A stretch of DNA of 64,000 nucleotides from Orbus sasakiae. GTDB taxonomy: Bacteria > Pseudomonadota > Gammaproteobacteria > Enterobacterales > Orbaceae. The notes under the pieces are model-generated. The model saw only the letters and a list, made by a program, of their open reading frames with translations, had not been told where the DNA came from and made no database searches. The position numbers and the translations under genes were made by a program. The stretch covers positions 62,001 through 126,000 of the forward strand of contig NZ_BAABHY010000001.1 in assembly GCF_039542345.1 (NCBI RefSeq). The letters are read 5' to 3'. Each line of letters starts with the position of its first letter. The first letter of the stretch is position 1. Shown here in pieces: positions 1 to 9,222 of the stretch.

Positions 1-148
1 GCAATCCGATGGAAAACCAGGGTATTTTGTTCAGCAACTCAAAGTGTATGGTCGATCAAACGAGGCTTGTTTTGATTGTGGTTCAGTCATTGAATCGAAA
101 GTGATTGCCCAGCGCAATACGTTTTATTGTCCACATTGCCAACACTAA
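1..148 (+). CDS. mutM: Formamidopyrimidine-DNA glycosylase, C-terminal end (partial)
   Basis: This is the 3' end of a gene that enters from the left edge; codons run from base 2 to a TAA at 146-148, about 48 residues. The peptide has the MutM/Fpg ending: a DGKPGYF segment, a KVYGR segment, then a zinc finger with one CxxC pair (CFDC) and a second pair (CPHC) four residues before the end. Fpg removes oxidised purines such as 8-oxoguanine, and this finger binds DNA. The finger is complete, so the 3' end looks intact. No terminator is visible between it and the next genes. Confidence 0.9.
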   Translation, partial: QSDGKPGYFVQQLKVYGRSNEACFDCGSVIESKVIAQRNTFYCPHCQH

Positions 149-150
149 AT

Positions 151-246
151 ATGAGATTAAAAATTGCTGACGCTGATGTTGAATTACCTCGAAAATTCGA
201 CCAACGTGAGCAATATGAAAATGCTTTTTTCGATAATCACCACTAA
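151..246 (+). CDS. Possible small ORF, 31 aa, unknown
   Basis: An ATG two bases after the mutM stop opens a 31-codon frame ending in TAA. The peptide is charged, with no signal peptide, membrane segment or motif I recognise. Its only support is the tight spacing to mutM. It may be a remnant or chance; I do not assign a function. Confidence 0.2.
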   Translation: MRLKIADADVELPRKFDQREQYENAFFDNHH

Positions 247-252
247 GAAATA

Positions 253-281
253 TTCAAAAATTCAGTAATTTGATTTATAAT
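253..281 (+). promoter_or_regulatory. Putative purL promoter
   Basis: A consensus -10 TATAAT (276-281) lies 17 bp after a weak -35 (TTCAAA, 253-258), about 50 bp upstream of the purL start. I looked for a PurR operator (ACGCAAACGTTTGCGT type) overlapping it, as in E. coli, and did not see one. Confidence 0.45.
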
Positions 282-334
282 GTTCGCCTATTTTTAGCGT
301 TCCAAAATCTAATCTTGCCTAAAAGAGAATTGTT

Positions 335-3300
335 ATGGAAATTTTGCGTGGTTCCCCTGCATTATCAGCGTTTCGTATTACTAAGCTCATCGCAGCTTGT
401 CATGAAAAAAATATCCCGATTGAATCTATCTACACTGAATATGTCCATTTTATTGATTTAAATGCCCCTTTATCAACTGATGAGCGGGTGACGTTACGCC
501 AACTATTGCAGTATGGCCCAAAAGCACATCAACAAACGGTAAATGGGCAATTGTTTTTGGTGACGCCAAGACCGGGGACAATCTCCCCTTGGGCATCTAA
601 AGCAACCGACATTGCGCATAATTGTGGTTTAACATCAATTTTACGTATTGAAAGGGGAATTGCTTACTATGTGCAAAGTCCAACGTTAAGCGCTGAGCAG
701 CAAGCCAAATTGAGTTGCTTAATTCATGACCGAATGATGGAAAGTGTGCTGCATGACCTTAATGATGCAAAACAGCTTTTTACGCATCAAAAACCCGCGC
801 CTTTCGCGACAATTGATATATTAAGTGATGGTCGCCAAGCGTTAGAAGATGCGAATATCAAATTAGGGTTAGCGTTAGCCGCTGATGAGATTGACTATTT
901 ATTGGCAAATTTTAAGCAATTAAATCGTAATCCGAGTGATGTTGAACTTTATATGTTTGCGCAGGCGAACTCAGAGCATTGCCGCCATAAAATCTTTAAT
1001 GCAGATTGGATTATTGATGGTCAAGCTCAACCAAAATCATTGTTTAAAATGATTAAAAATACGTTTGAAACCACGCCTGATTATGTGTCATCTGCGTATA
1101 AGGATAATGCTGCGGTAATGGATGGTTCAGTCGTCGGGCGCTTTTTTGCTGATAGTGGCAAACATCATTATTCCTTCCATCAAGAATATGCTGATATTTT
1201 AATGAAAGTTGAAACCCATAATCACCCAACGGCAATTTCACCTTGGCCAGGCGCAGCAACCGGGAGCGGGGGAGAGATTCGAGATGAAGGCGCAACTGGG
1301 CGCGGTGCAAAACCTAAAGCTGGGTTGGTGGGCTTTTCAGTATCAAACTTGCGTATTCCTGGTTTTACGCATCCTTGGGAACAAGATTTTGGTAAACCTG
1401 AACGTATTGTTTCTGCATTAGATATTATGACCGATGGACCACTTGGTGGTGCGGCATTTAATAATGAATTTGGTCGTCCTGCTTTATTGGGCTATTTCCG
1501 TACTTATGAAGAAGAAGTCAACAGCCATAACGGTAAAGAGCTACGCGGTTATCACAAGCCGATTATGCTGGCTGGAGGGATCGGTAATATACGCCGTGAA
1601 CATGTACAAAAAGGTGAATTTCCGGCAGGGTCAAAACTCATTGTACTTGGTGGACCGTCAATGAATATTGGTCTTGGTGGTGGCGCAGCATCATCGATGA
1701 CATCAGGGCAATCTGATGCAGATTTAGACTTTGCCTCAGTTCAGCGTGATAATCCTGAGATGGAGCGACGTTGCCAAGAAGTGATTGATCGATGTTGGCA
1801 ACTCGGTGATCATAATCCGATTTTATTTATACATGATGTCGGAGCGGGTGGTTTATCGAATGCGATGCCTGAATTGGTGAGTGATGGTGGGTGTGGTGGA
1901 CAGTTTGAATTACGTAAGATTCTTAATGATGAACCGGGTATGTCTCCACTTGAAATTTGGTGTAATGAATCACAAGAACGCTATGTGCTTGCGATTGCGC
2001 CAGAAAGTTTAGAACTGTTTGATGAACTCTGTCAGCGTGAACGGGCTCCCTACGCAGTCATCGGTGAAGCGACCGCGAAGCAAGATCTTGTTTTACATGA
2101 CGATCACTTTGGCAATGACCCCATTGATTTACCACTCGATGTGTTACTGGGTAAAACACCTAAAATGTTGCGGGATGTCACAACACAAAAAGCCGTTGGT
2201 GATCAGTTTGATGCCGCAGATGTTAATCTTAACGAGGCGATAAAACGGGTATTACATTTACCGACCGTTGCTGAAAAAACGTTCTTGATTACCATTGGTG
2301 ATAGAACCGTTACTGGTATGGTGAGCCGTGACCAAATGGTTGGTCCATGGCAAATTCCAGTAGCAGATTGCGCTGTAACAACGGCAAGTTTAGATAGCTA
2401 TTATGGTGAAGCCATGTCAATTGGTGAACGAGCGCCCGTTGCGCTACTTGATTTCGCTGCGTCAGCCAGACTTGCTGTTGGTGAAGCACTCACTAACATT
2501 GCAGCTAACCATATTGGTGATATTAAACGTATAAAACTATCCGCTAACTGGATGGCGGCGGCTGGGCATGCCGGTGAAGATGCCGGGTTATATGAAGCCG
2601 TTAAAGCGATCGGTGAAGAGCTGTGTCCACAGTTAGGGCTGACGATTCCGGTGGGGAAAGACTCGATGTCAATGAAAACCACATGGCAACAAGGTGGCCA
2701 ACAAAAAGCCATGATAGCCCCACTTTCGCTAGTGATTTCTGCCTTTGCTCGCGTTGAAGATGTACGAAATACTGTCACACCAGTATTAAAAACATCGGCT
2801 AACCGTCTTTTGTTTATTGATTTGGGATGTGGTAAACAGTCATTAGGTGCAACAGCTTTAGCGCAAGTTTATCGTCAGTTAGGTCAGCAAGCGGCAGATG
2901 TCCGTGATGTGCAAGTGCTTGCTAACTTCTATCAAGCAATGCAGCAACTCGTTGAAAATCGTCAAATTTTAGCATATCACGACCGCTCAGATGGTGGCTT
3001 GATTGTGACATTACTTGAAATGGCATTTGCTGGACACTGTGGTCTAGATATTGATATATCAGCGCTTGGTAAACAGGTGATTGCAAGTCTCTTTACAGAA
3101 GAGCTTGGCGCAGTGATTCAAGTCAGTGAATCAGAGTTGGCATCTGTTAAAGCGTGTTTTGACGCTTTTGGATTAACGCAGCACATTTATGATCTTGGTT
3201 ATGCGCTTTGTGGTAATGAGATTGTTATTCGACATGATGATCAGGTTATTTATAACCAAACACGTAGTACTTTACGTACTTGGTGGGCAGAGACCACGTG

Positions 3301-4219
3301 GCAGATGCAACGTATGCGCGATAACCCAGCTTGTGCCGATAGTGAGCATCACGCTAAACAGATTGAACAAGATCCTGGCTTAAATGTTAAGCTTACGTTT
3401 GACCCTAGCCAAGATATTGCAGCACCTTACATTGTGAAAGGGATCAAACCTAAAATTGCTATTTTACGTGAGCAAGGCGTTAACTCTCATGTTGAGATGG
3501 CAGCGGCATTTTATCGTGCTGGATTTGATGCGTTTGATGTGCATATGACCGATTTATTATCAGGCAAGACCACATTAGATAACTTTAATGCTTTAGTCGC
3601 CTGCGGTGGGTTTTCGTATGGGGATGTGCTTGGTGCAGGTGAGGGCTGGGCTAAATCCATTTTATTTAATGAACGTGTACGCCAAGAATTTGTGAGCTTC
3701 TTTCATCGGCAAGATACCTTATCACTTGGGGTATGTAATGGTTGTCAAATGATGTCTAATTTGAAAGACTTGATCCCAGGAGCTGACCTGTGGCCTCGTT
3801 TTGTGCGTAATCTTTCTGAACGATTCGAAGCACGGTTCAGTTTGGTTAAAATCGAGCAGAGCGCATCATTGCTATTTGAGGGGATGGTGGGTTCACATAT
3901 GCCAATTGCCGTATCACATGGTGAAGGGCATGTTGAAGTTAAAGATCTGACTCACTTACAAGCACTTGAGGCATCCAATCAGATTGCAATGCGATTTATT
4001 GATAACTTTGGTTCTGTAACCGAAAGTTATCCGGCAAATCCAAATGGCTCGCCAAATGGTATTACTTCGGTGACGACAAAAGATGGTCGGTCAACAATTA
4101 TGATGCCTCATCCTGAACGTGTATTTAGGACGGTAAGTAATTCATGGCACCCAGATAATTGGGGCGAAGATAGCCCATGGATGCGTATTTTCCGCAATGC
4201 TCGTAAACAGTTGGGATAA
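335..4219 (+). CDS. purL: Phosphoribosylformylglycinamidine synthase
   Basis: This is the large single-chain PurL (FGAR amidotransferase), 1294 residues, the usual size in gammaproteobacteria. It converts FGAR plus glutamine and ATP to FGAM, the fourth step of de novo purine synthesis, in the cytoplasm. The N-terminus MEILRGSPALSAFR matches the E. coli protein, which fixes the start. The middle holds the two AIRS-like synthetase halves (for example VETHNHPTAISP). The C-terminal class I glutaminase domain has its nucleophile Cys1134 in GVCNGCQ and the His1259/Glu1261 pair in PHPERVF. An AGAG ribosome-binding site precedes the ATG. The gene is intact, stands alone, and is followed by a strong terminator. 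Confidence 0.97.
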   Translation: MEILRGSPALSAFRITKLIAACHEKNIPIESIYTEYVHFIDLNAPLSTDERVTLRQLLQYGPKAHQQTVNGQLFLVTPRPGTISPWASKATDIAHNCGLTSILRIERGIAYYVQSPTLSAEQQAKLSCLIHDRMMESVLHDLNDAKQLFTHQKPAPFATIDILSDGRQALEDANIKLGLALAADEIDYLLANFKQLNRNPSDVELYMFAQANSEHCRHKIFNADWIIDGQAQPKSLFKMIKNTFETTPDYVSSAYKDNAAVMDGSVVGRFFADSGKHHYSFHQEYADILMKVETHNHPTAISPWPGAATGSGGEIRDEGATGRGAKPKAGLVGFSVSNLRIPGFTHPWEQDFGKPERIVSALDIMTDGPLGGAAFNNEFGRPALLGYFRTYEEEVNSHNGKELRGYHKPIMLAGGIGNIRREHVQKGEFPAGSKLIVLGGPSMNIGLGGGAASSMTSGQSDADLDFASVQRDNPEMERRCQEVIDRCWQLGDHNPILFIHDVGAGGLSNAMPELVSDGGCGGQFELRKILNDEPGMSPLEIWCNESQERYVLAIAPESLELFDELCQRERAPYAVIGEATAKQDLVLHDDHFGNDPIDLPLDVLLGKTPKMLRDVTTQKAVGDQFDAADVNLNEAIKRVLHLPTVAEKTFLITIGDRTVTGMVSRDQMVGPWQIPVADCAVTTASLDSYYGEAMSIGERAPVALLDFAASARLAVGEALTNIAANHIGDIKRIKLSANWMAAAGHAGEDAGLYEAVKAIGEELCPQLGLTIPVGKDSMSMKTTWQQGGQQKAMIAPLSLVISAFARVEDVRNTVTPVLKTSANRLLFIDLGCGKQSLGATALAQVYRQLGQQAADVRDVQVLANFYQAMQQLVENRQILAYHDRSDGGLIVTLLEMAFAGHCGLDIDISALGKQVIASLFTEELGAVIQVSESELASVKACFDAFGLTQHIYDLGYALCGNEIVIRHDDQVIYNQTRSTLRTWWAETTWQMQRMRDNPACADSEHHAKQIEQDPGLNVKLTFDPSQDIAAPYIVKGIKPKIAILREQGVNSHVEMAAAFYRAGFDAFDVHMTDLLSGKTTLDNFNALVACGGFSYGDVLGAGEGWAKSILFNERVRQEFVSFFHRQDTLSLGVCNGCQMMSNLKDLIPGADLWPRFVRNLSERFEARFSLVKIEQSASLLFEGMVGSHMPIAVSHGEGHVEVKDLTHLQALEASNQIAMRFIDNFGSVTESYPANPNGSPNGITSVTTKDGRSTIMMPHPERVFRTVSNSWHPDNWGEDSPWMRIFRNARKQLG

Positions 4220-4254
4220 TGGTGATTTGATTTTTATATCAAATACTGAAATAC

Positions 4255-4280
4255 AAAAGGGAGCTGCGGGCTCCCTTTTT
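4255..4280 (+). terminator. Terminator after purL
   Basis: GGGAGC pairs with GCTCCC across a short loop; the stem is flanked by A4 on the left and T5 on the right, so it can work from both sides. It lies 35 bp after the purL stop and about 35 bp before the 3' end of the convergent LysR gene. Confidence 0.85.
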
Positions 4281-4315
4281 GATATATGATTGTGAGTAAA
4301 TTTTACTTAATAGAC

Positions 4316-5225
4316 TTATAACAGTTCTAAATGATTTGGTAAATACTGACGTATCGCATCAATCACAACGCGTGTTTTTACCGGTAAAGAATGGGTTTTT
4401 GGCCAAACGACAGAAATAGGGTAATTGATACTTTGATATTTTGGTAGTATTTCGACTAACAGGCCTTGCTGAATGTGATTTTTAATTAACCAATTGGGTA
4501 AGTGGGCAATACCAAAGCCTCTTAATACGGCGGGCATCATCGTTTGTAAATCATTCATAACGAGCCTGCTACTGGGTAAATACACTATCTGTTTTTGTTT
4601 TATATCGTAAAAGTACCATGGGATCACTTTACCCGATTGTGCATAGGCAATTAAACAATGATCCTTTAGCTCATCAATTGTGCTGGGTTCCCCTTTGTTC
4701 GCCAAATATTGGGGGGATGCGCACAGTGTCATTCTATGATTACCAATTTGATGGGCGATAAAGTGATTTGAGTCAGCAATTTCACCGACCCTTACCGCGA
4801 CGTGAATCCCTTCACGTGGTAGGTCGATAATCGCGTCATTGAGTATGATTTCAATCTGTAATTCTGGGTACTGTTCCATTAAATCAACAAGTATTGGCGT
4901 GATATATAAGCTGCCTAGTAATTGTGGCAAAGTGATAGAGACTTTTTCCTTTAACGTCTAGCTTACCACTTTCTAAATAAGATTGAACGTCATGAATTGA
5001 TTCAAGTGCTTTCACGCTATATTCATAAAATACCATTCCTTCGTCCGTTAGTACTTGATGGCGTGTCGAACGCTGAAATAACGCGACACCAAGCATTTTT
5101 TCAAGTCGAGATATACTTTTACTGACTGCTGACCGCGTTAAATGAAGCCGTTTTGCTGCGGCAGAAAAATTACCGTGTTCAATGACTGCAACGAATATGG
5201 GTAAACAATTAAGGTCTATTTTCAT
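4316..5225 (-). pseudogene. LysR-family regulator, frameshifted
   Basis: Two overlapping frames together make one LysR regulator. The first (5225 down to 4884) encodes the winged helix-turn-helix, starting MKIDLNCLPIFVAVIEHGNF, and then runs out of register. The second (4930 to 4316) encodes the substrate-binding domain beginning PQLLGSLYITPILVDLMEQYP. Removing one base from a five-A run on the coding strand (T5 at 4943-4947 on the + strand) restores a continuous reading with the family-typical DVKGKVSITLPQLLG, giving about 302 residues. It is divergent from azoR and probably regulated it. Except for this single indel the gene looks well preserved, so a recent mutation or a sequencing error is more likely than old decay. 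Confidence 0.85.
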
Positions 5226-5333
5226 AATATTGTTGAATTATAGGAATCAATAATGGGAAATTATATCACTCATTATGTTGTTTGCAATTTAGGTATACTA
5301 AAGCCATTGTATATCAACAAGAGTTTATCAAAC

Positions 5334-5939
5334 GTGAAAATATTAGTTATAAAATCAAGTATTAATGGGCATCAATCACAAACCAATACATTAATTGAAT
5401 ATTATTTAAACCAACGTAAATTACAAGGCTACAAAGATAGTGTGATCGAGCATGATGTTGAGTCTGTGCCATTGCCAGTACTGACCCATCAGCGATTTCA
5501 TGCATTAAGGGGAGCACAAACCGATGATGCAGAATTATTATCAACAATTCAATTATCTGATCAATTAATTGCAGAATTAAAAAGGACTGATATATTGGTA
5601 CTTGGCGCACCGATGTATAACTTGAATGTGCCAACACAATTAAAAAATTGGTTTGATATGGTGGTACGTGCAAAACACACTTTTTTTTATACCGACTCTT
5701 ACCCACAAGGATTAGTCAATAATGTCAAAGCGCTAATTGTGAGTGCACGCGGAGGTATTCATCAAGGGCAACCAACTGATGCAATCACGCCGTATTTAAC
5801 CGCTGCATTGGGATTAATGGGTATTAACGATGTTCATTTTGTTTACGCTGAAGGTTTGGATATGAAGCCAGAGGGGTATCTTGCAGGAGTGGCGAAAGCA
5901 CAACAGCAGTTAAAAGACTATCTTCATATTGATATTTAA
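5334..5939 (+). CDS. azoR: FMN-dependent NADH-azoreductase
   Basis: This flavodoxin-fold quinone/azo reductase uses NADH and FMN to reduce quinones and azo bonds in the cytoplasm. From the GTG at 5334 it is 201 residues, exactly the length of E. coli AzoR, and begins VKILVIKSSI as the family does; a longer in-frame ATG at 5253 adds 27 residues that do not belong to the family. An AAGAG site lies 10 bp upstream of the GTG. Visible motifs are the flavin-binding APMYNLNVPTQLKNWFD loop (about residues 95-111) and SARGG (about 139-143). It is divergent from the LysR gene and convergent with pflA. Confidence 0.9.
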   Translation: MKILVIKSSINGHQSQTNTLIEYYLNQRKLQGYKDSVIEHDVESVPLPVLTHQRFHALRGAQTDDAELLSTIQLSDQLIAELKRTDILVLGAPMYNLNVPTQLKNWFDMVVRAKHTFFYTDSYPQGLVNNVKALIVSARGGIHQGQPTDAITPYLTAALGLMGINDVHFVYAEGLDMKPEGYLAGVAKAQQQLKDYLHIDI

Positions 5940-5951
5940 TTTGCACATATC

Positions 5952-5976
5952 ACTTTGCTAATTTACTTAGCAAAGT
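5952..5976. terminator. Bidirectional terminator between azoR and pflA
   Basis: A perfect 10-bp inverted repeat (ACTTTGCTAA with its complement) and a 5-nt loop lie between the convergent azoR and pflA stops. The flanks are AT-rich but no long T run is present. Confidence 0.6.
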
Positions 5977-5991
5977 AATAAATGACTTTAA

Positions 5992-6768
5992 CTACTTACT
6001 GAATGTGACTTCGTGACCGTAACTTTCAAGGATACCTTGGATACGATCCATCGTTTCACGTGGTGGAGGTTCAACACCTTCTAGCATGTATTTATCGCCA
6101 AGTGTTGCCCACTTAAATGCGCCCATTTTATGATAGGGTAGCATTTCAACTTTTTCGATATTATTCATACCTTGGATAAATTTACCTAGACGGTGAGCTG
6201 AGTCGTCGTCGTCTGACCAACCCGGTACCACCACATAGCGAATCCAAGTACGCTTATTAATTTTGTGGAGATATTGCGCAAATTCGAGAACACGTTTATT
6301 TGATACGCCAACCAGTTTTTGGTGAATATCATCGTTCATTTGTTTAAGGTCTAACATAACTAAATCTGTTTCAGCCATTAATTCATCAATGGTGTGATCA
6401 ATATTTCTTGCATATCCATTCGTATCTAAACATGTACCAATACCTTCGGCATGGCAGGCTTTAAACCATTTTGCAACGAATTCAGCTTGTAAAATTGCTT
6501 CACCACCCGATGCGGTCACACCACCACCATTTGGAATGATAAAGTGTTTATAACTTACGATTTCTTTCATGAGTTCTTCAACAGTGACTTCCCGACCTGC
6601 TTTTAGATCCCATGTATCACGGTTATGACAATATAGACAGCGCATTAAACAGCCCTGAAAGAAAACAATAAAACGAATTCCCGGCCCGTCCACTGTGCCA
6701 AATGATTCAAAAGAGTGGATGCGACCTGTAATTTGCTCTTCTGTCGTCATAATAATATTTTGGTTCAT
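5992..6768 (-). CDS. pflA: Pyruvate formate-lyase-activating enzyme
   Basis: This radical SAM enzyme installs the glycyl radical on PflB under anaerobic conditions. It shows the radical SAM cluster motif CLMRCLYC, then CHNRDTWD, the glycine-rich GGGVTASGGEA, and the conserved DLVMLDLKQMN and YVVVPGWSDDDDSAHRLG blocks. It has 258 residues; E. coli PflA has 246. The extra residues are at the N-terminus, so translation could also begin at the ATG seven codons in (6750). An AGAG site precedes the first ATG. It lies downstream of pflB on the same strand, as in E. coli, but a terminator hairpin in the gap suggests partly separate expression. Confidence 0.95.
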   Translation of the reverse strand: MNQNIIMTTEEQITGRIHSFESFGTVDGPGIRFIVFFQGCLMRCLYCHNRDTWDLKAGREVTVEELMKEIVSYKHFIIPNGGGVTASGGEAILQAEFVAKWFKACHAEGIGTCLDTNGYARNIDHTIDELMAETDLVMLDLKQMNDDIHQKLVGVSNKRVLEFAQYLHKINKRTWIRYVVVPGWSDDDDSAHRLGKFIQGMNNIEKVEMLPYHKMGAFKWATLGDKYMLEGVEPPPRETMDRIQGILESYGHEVTFSK

Positions 6769-6832
6769 TAATTTTCTCTAATTATTGCTGCACGATGCTT
6801 TTATTATTGTAATGATCTTTATTTTTAAAAAT

Positions 6833-6854
6833 AAAGGCTCCAACGGGAGCCTTT
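6833..6854 (-). terminator. Terminator between pflB and pflA
   Basis: A 9-bp stem (AAAGGCTCC with GGAGCCTTT, loop AACG) is followed on the minus strand by a T-rich tract. It lies just after the pflB stop and probably makes pflB mRNA more abundant than pflA mRNA. Confidence 0.8.
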
Positions 6855-6876
6855 ACTCATTGCTACAACATATTAC

Positions 6877-9159
6877 TTACATTGCTTGTGTAAAAGTACG
6901 CGTAATAACGTCTTTTTGTTGCTCTTTTGTTAAAGAGTTAAAACGTACAGCGTAACCAGAAACACGAATCGTCAATTGTGGATATTTTTCTGGATTTTCC
7001 ATGGCATCGAGTAATGTTTCACGGTTTAATACGTTAACATTGAGATGTTGGCCGCCTTCAACGCTTGCTTCATGATGGAAATAACCATCCATTAAGCCTG
7101 CTAAGTTACGTTTACGTGCATCATCATCTTTACCTAATGCATTTGGTACGATTGAGAATGTGTAAGAAATACCATCTTTCGCATAAGCAAATGGTAATTT
7201 GGCCACAGACGTTAATGAGGCAACCGCACCTTTTTGGTCACGGCCATGCATTGGGTTCGCACCAGGTCCAAATGGTGCGCCAGCACGACGTCCATCAGGG
7301 GTATTACCTGTTTTCTTACCATAAACAACGTTTGATGTAATGGTTAAGACTGATTGCGTAGGAATGGCATTACGATAAGTTTTAAGTTTTTGAATTTTCT
7401 TCATGAAACGTTCAACTAAATCAACAGCAATGTCATCAACACGTGAGTCATTATTACCAAATTGTGGGTATTCGCCTTCGATAGAGAAGTCTACTGCAAG
7501 ACCATCTTCATCACGAATCGTTTTCACTTTTGCATATTTAATTGCCGATAATGAGTCAGCTGCAACAGAAAGACCGGCAATACCACATGCCATTGTACGA
7601 ATAACATCACGATCATGTAACGCCATTAATGACGCTTCATAGCTATATTTGTCATGCATATAGTGAATCGCATTTAATGCCGTAACGTATTGTTTTGCTA
7701 ACCAATCCATGAAATGGTCTAAACGTTCGAATACAACGTCAAAGTTAAGGTATTCATCTTTAATTGGTGCCGATTTAGGACCCACTTGGATTTTTAATTT
7801 CTCATCAACACCACCATTGATTGCATAAAGTAGTGTTTTTGCAAGGTTAGCGCGGGCACCAAAGAATTGCATTTGTTTACCAACAATCATTGGGCTTACA
7901 CAACATGCGATCGCGTAGTCATCATTGTTAAAGTCTGGACGCATTAAATCATCGTTTTCATACTGTAATGATGAGGTATCGATTGATACTTTTGCTGAGT
8001 AGTTTTTGAATCCTTGCGGCAATTGTTCAGACCAAAGAATTGTCATGTTTGGTTCTGGTGATGGACCCATTGTATAAAGTGTATTTAAGAAACGGAAACT
8101 TGTTTTTGTGACAAGCGTACGTCCATCAACACCCATACCCGCTAATGATTCTGTTGCCCAAATTGGGTCACCTGAGAATAATTCATCATATTCAGGTGTA
8201 CGTAAGAAACGCACCATACGTAATTTCATTACGAAGTGGTCAATAATTTCCTGAGCATCTTTTTCAGTGATTAAACCAGCAGCTAAGTCGCGTGCAAAAT
8301 AAATATCAAAAAACGTTGAAGTACGGCCTAATGACATTGCCGCGCCGTTTTGTGATTTAACTGCAGCAAGATAACCAAAATATGTCCATTGGACTGCTTC
8401 TTGTGCTGTTTTTGCAGGACCTGAAATATCATAACCGTATTTTGCAGCCATCTCTTTAATTTGTGCTAATGCACGATGTTGTTCTGCAATTTCTTCACGA
8501 CGTTGCATTGTCATTTGAAGATCAACACCATTTTCAAAATCGTCTTGTAATGAATTAAATTGAGCAAATTTATCTTTCATTAAAAAGTCGATACCATAAA
8601 GTGCGACACGGCGGTAGTCACCAATAATACGACCACGCCCATAAGCATCAGGAAGACCAGTGATGACACCTGATTTACGACAACGAAGAATGTCTGGTGT
8701 ATAGATATCAAAAACACCTTGGTTGTGTGTTTTACGGTATTCGGTAAAGATTTTTTTGACCAATGGATCGAGTTCACGGTTATAAGCTTTACATGAACCT
8801 TCAATCATTTTAATACCACCGAACGGAATCATCGCTCGTTTTAATGGTTTCTCAGTTTGTAGACCAACAATTTTTTCGAGGTCTTTTTCAATGTAACCTG
8901 CATCGTGAGCAGTAATGGTTGAGATGACACTTGTGTCAAAGTCAACAGGGGCATGGGTAGCATTTTCAATCTTGATACCATCCATAACTTTATCCCAAAG
9001 TTTTGTTGTCGCATCAGTTGCTCCAGCCAAGAAAGACTCATCACCTTCATACGGTGTATAGTTCTTTTGAATGAAATCACGGACATCAACACTATTTTGC
9101 CAATCACCGTCTTTAAATCCTTTCCAAGCACTTGCTTGTACTTCGTTTAAATTACTCAT
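6877..9159 (-). CDS. pflB: Formate acetyltransferase (pyruvate formate-lyase)
   Basis: This glycyl-radical enzyme cleaves pyruvate with CoA to acetyl-CoA and formate in anaerobic cytoplasm. From the ATG at 9159 it is 760 residues, identical in length to E. coli PflB, and starts MSNLNEVQASAWKGF. A GTG nine bases upstream is part of the GAGGTG ribosome-binding site, so I exclude it. The adjacent catalytic cysteines are in IACCVSPM (near residue 419). The radical glycine is in RVSGYAVRF, 25 residues before the C-terminus. It is the second gene of focA-pflB-pflA. Nothing is missing. Confidence 0.97.
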   Translation of the reverse strand: MSNLNEVQASAWKGFKDGDWQNSVDVRDFIQKNYTPYEGDESFLAGATDATTKLWDKVMDGIKIENATHAPVDFDTSVISTITAHDAGYIEKDLEKIVGLQTEKPLKRAMIPFGGIKMIEGSCKAYNRELDPLVKKIFTEYRKTHNQGVFDIYTPDILRCRKSGVITGLPDAYGRGRIIGDYRRVALYGIDFLMKDKFAQFNSLQDDFENGVDLQMTMQRREEIAEQHRALAQIKEMAAKYGYDISGPAKTAQEAVQWTYFGYLAAVKSQNGAAMSLGRTSTFFDIYFARDLAAGLITEKDAQEIIDHFVMKLRMVRFLRTPEYDELFSGDPIWATESLAGMGVDGRTLVTKTSFRFLNTLYTMGPSPEPNMTILWSEQLPQGFKNYSAKVSIDTSSLQYENDDLMRPDFNNDDYAIACCVSPMIVGKQMQFFGARANLAKTLLYAINGGVDEKLKIQVGPKSAPIKDEYLNFDVVFERLDHFMDWLAKQYVTALNAIHYMHDKYSYEASLMALHDRDVIRTMACGIAGLSVAADSLSAIKYAKVKTIRDEDGLAVDFSIEGEYPQFGNNDSRVDDIAVDLVERFMKKIQKLKTYRNAIPTQSVLTITSNVVYGKKTGNTPDGRRAGAPFGPGANPMHGRDQKGAVASLTSVAKLPFAYAKDGISYTFSIVPNALGKDDDARKRNLAGLMDGYFHHEASVEGGQHLNVNVLNRETLLDAMENPEKYPQLTIRVSGYAVRFNSLTKEQQKDVITRTFTQAM

Positions 9160-9191
9160 ATTTGTCACCTCAGATTTATAAAAACTTTATC

Positions 9192-9210
9192 TACCCTTTA
9201 TATAAGGGTA
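9192..9210 (-). repeat. Hairpin between focA and pflB
   Basis: TACCCTT and AAGGGTA pair over a TATAT loop in the 60-bp gap between focA and pflB. It may protect or attenuate the pflB message; there is no T run, so it is not a clear terminator. Confidence 0.4.
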
Positions 9211-9222
9211 AATAATTAAAAT

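Noticed and set aside
2401..2778. 125-residue minus-strand frame inside purL
   Set aside because: Antisense shadow of a highly conserved gene; Ser/Ala-rich composition without motifs.
9160..9168. GTG start of pflB three codons upstream
   Set aside because: The GTG is part of the GAGGTG ribosome-binding site for the ATG at 9159, which gives the standard 760 residues.
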